Positions 45,294-45,477 of a DNA stretch of 45,477 bases are shown piece by piece. The notes below the pieces were generated by a model. That model searched no databases. It had not been told where the DNA came from and saw only the letters and a program-made list of their open reading frames with translations. Each line of letters opens with the position of its first letter. Positions within the stretch are counted from its first letter, which is position 1. The DNA is taken from contig CALWLI010000034.1 of NCBI GenBank assembly GCA_944381485.1, forward strand, positions 1 through 45,477, written 5' to 3'. The translations under genes and the position numbers were made by a program. Source of the stretch: an uncultured Lachnospiraceae bacterium (GTDB taxonomy: Bacteria; Bacillota; Clostridia; Lachnospirales; Lachnospiraceae).

Positions 45294-45381
45294 GCAGAAG
45301 TACTCAAGAGGCTGAAGAGGCGCCCCTGCTAAGGGTGTAGGTCGGGTAACCGGCGCGAGGGTTCAAATCCCTCCTTCTGCG
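45294..45381 (+). tRNA. tRNA-Ser (anticodon GCT)
   Basis: 88-base class II tRNA. Acceptor GCAGAAG with CTTCTGC, long variable arm (AGGTCGGGTAACCGGC region), GGTTCAAATCC T-arm, anticodon loop CTGCTAA giving GCT, discriminator G, CCA not encoded. Driven by a consensus promoter with phased A-tracts. A small CATCC-GAGA-GGATG hairpin follows (45385-45398). Confidence 0.96.
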
Positions 45382-45419
45382 TTTCATCCGAGAGGATGAA
45401 AAAAAGAGGAAAAAAGCTG

Positions 45420-45448
45420 TTGACAGCGGATAAAAAGTGTGATAGTAT
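45420..45448 (+). promoter_or_regulatory. Promoter for a gene beyond the right edge
   Basis: TTGACA (45420-45425), 17 bases, TAGTAT (45443-45448), pointing out of the window. The -10 is flanked by GTGTG and CACAC. Another stable RNA may follow, but nothing is visible. Confidence 0.7.
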
Positions 45449-45477
45449 AACACACGCTGTCGGAAAAAGGACAGCAC

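Noticed and set aside
45385-45398. CATCC-GAGA-GGATG hairpin as terminator of tRNA-Ser
   Set aside because: On the rightward strand it is followed by A, not T; it may only help 3' processing.

Overview
The window is a stretch of a low-to-moderate GC Firmicutes chromosome around the replication origin. Gene content points to a member of the Clostridia, most likely Lachnospiraceae: a dnaA-dnaN-recF-gyrB-gyrA block, rpmH-rnpA-yidD-yidC-jag reading the other way, DUF3881 and DUF4446 proteins, a Rex-type adhE promoter and a glmS ribozyme. The species cannot be named from sequence alone. The coding strand flips at dnaA: almost everything left of it reads leftward and everything right of it rightward, so both arms run away from oriC.

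Positions 1 to about 8145 are the right end of an integrated mobilizable or conjugative element; its left end lies outside the window. It carries a MobQ-type relaxase with an RSF1010-like oriT just upstream, a 65-residue protein, an ArdC-type antirestriction protein, a VirD4/TraG coupling protein, a primase-like replication protein with two very small genes, and a tyrosine integrase split by a -1 frameshift on an A-AAA-AAG heptamer. Next to the integrase is a complete tRNA-Arg(CCT) gene with its own promoter and terminator. 140 bases further on is the broken-off 5' half of a different tRNA-Arg(CCT) gene, still with a promoter. The simplest reading is that the element inserted into the host tRNA-Arg gene and supplies a replacement.

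Positions 8200 to 21300 hold a Lit/DUF1461 membrane protein with DUF3881, a pirin, an oppABCDF peptide transporter operon, adhE under a promoter with two Rex-like sites, and murA behind a short leader with a hairpin. Positions 21340 to 31200 hold, in transcription order, a secreted cell-wall-binding protein, mnmG, rsmG, mnmE, parA, parB, a DUF4446 protein and a large membrane-anchored protein. Two perfect 16-bp parS sites are present, one touching the parAB promoter and one inside mnmE. Positions 31350 to 34170 hold the jag-yidC-yidD-rnpA-rpmH group for membrane protein insertion, RNase P and ribosomal protein L34.

The origin is bipartite: DnaA boxes lie on both sides of dnaA, and a DnaA-trio-like run lies before dnaN. 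After gyrA, a terminator and a probable promoter share the same bases. Then come the glmS ribozyme, glmS, and tRNA-Ser(GCT) driven by a consensus promoter with phased A-tracts upstream. A further promoter points out of the right edge.

The least conventional parts are the tRNA replacement at the element boundary, the integrase frameshift, the repeated box shared by the element's replication and integration genes, the murA leader, and the large unrecognised protein downstream of parAB. The first 248 bases hold no gene that I can support.
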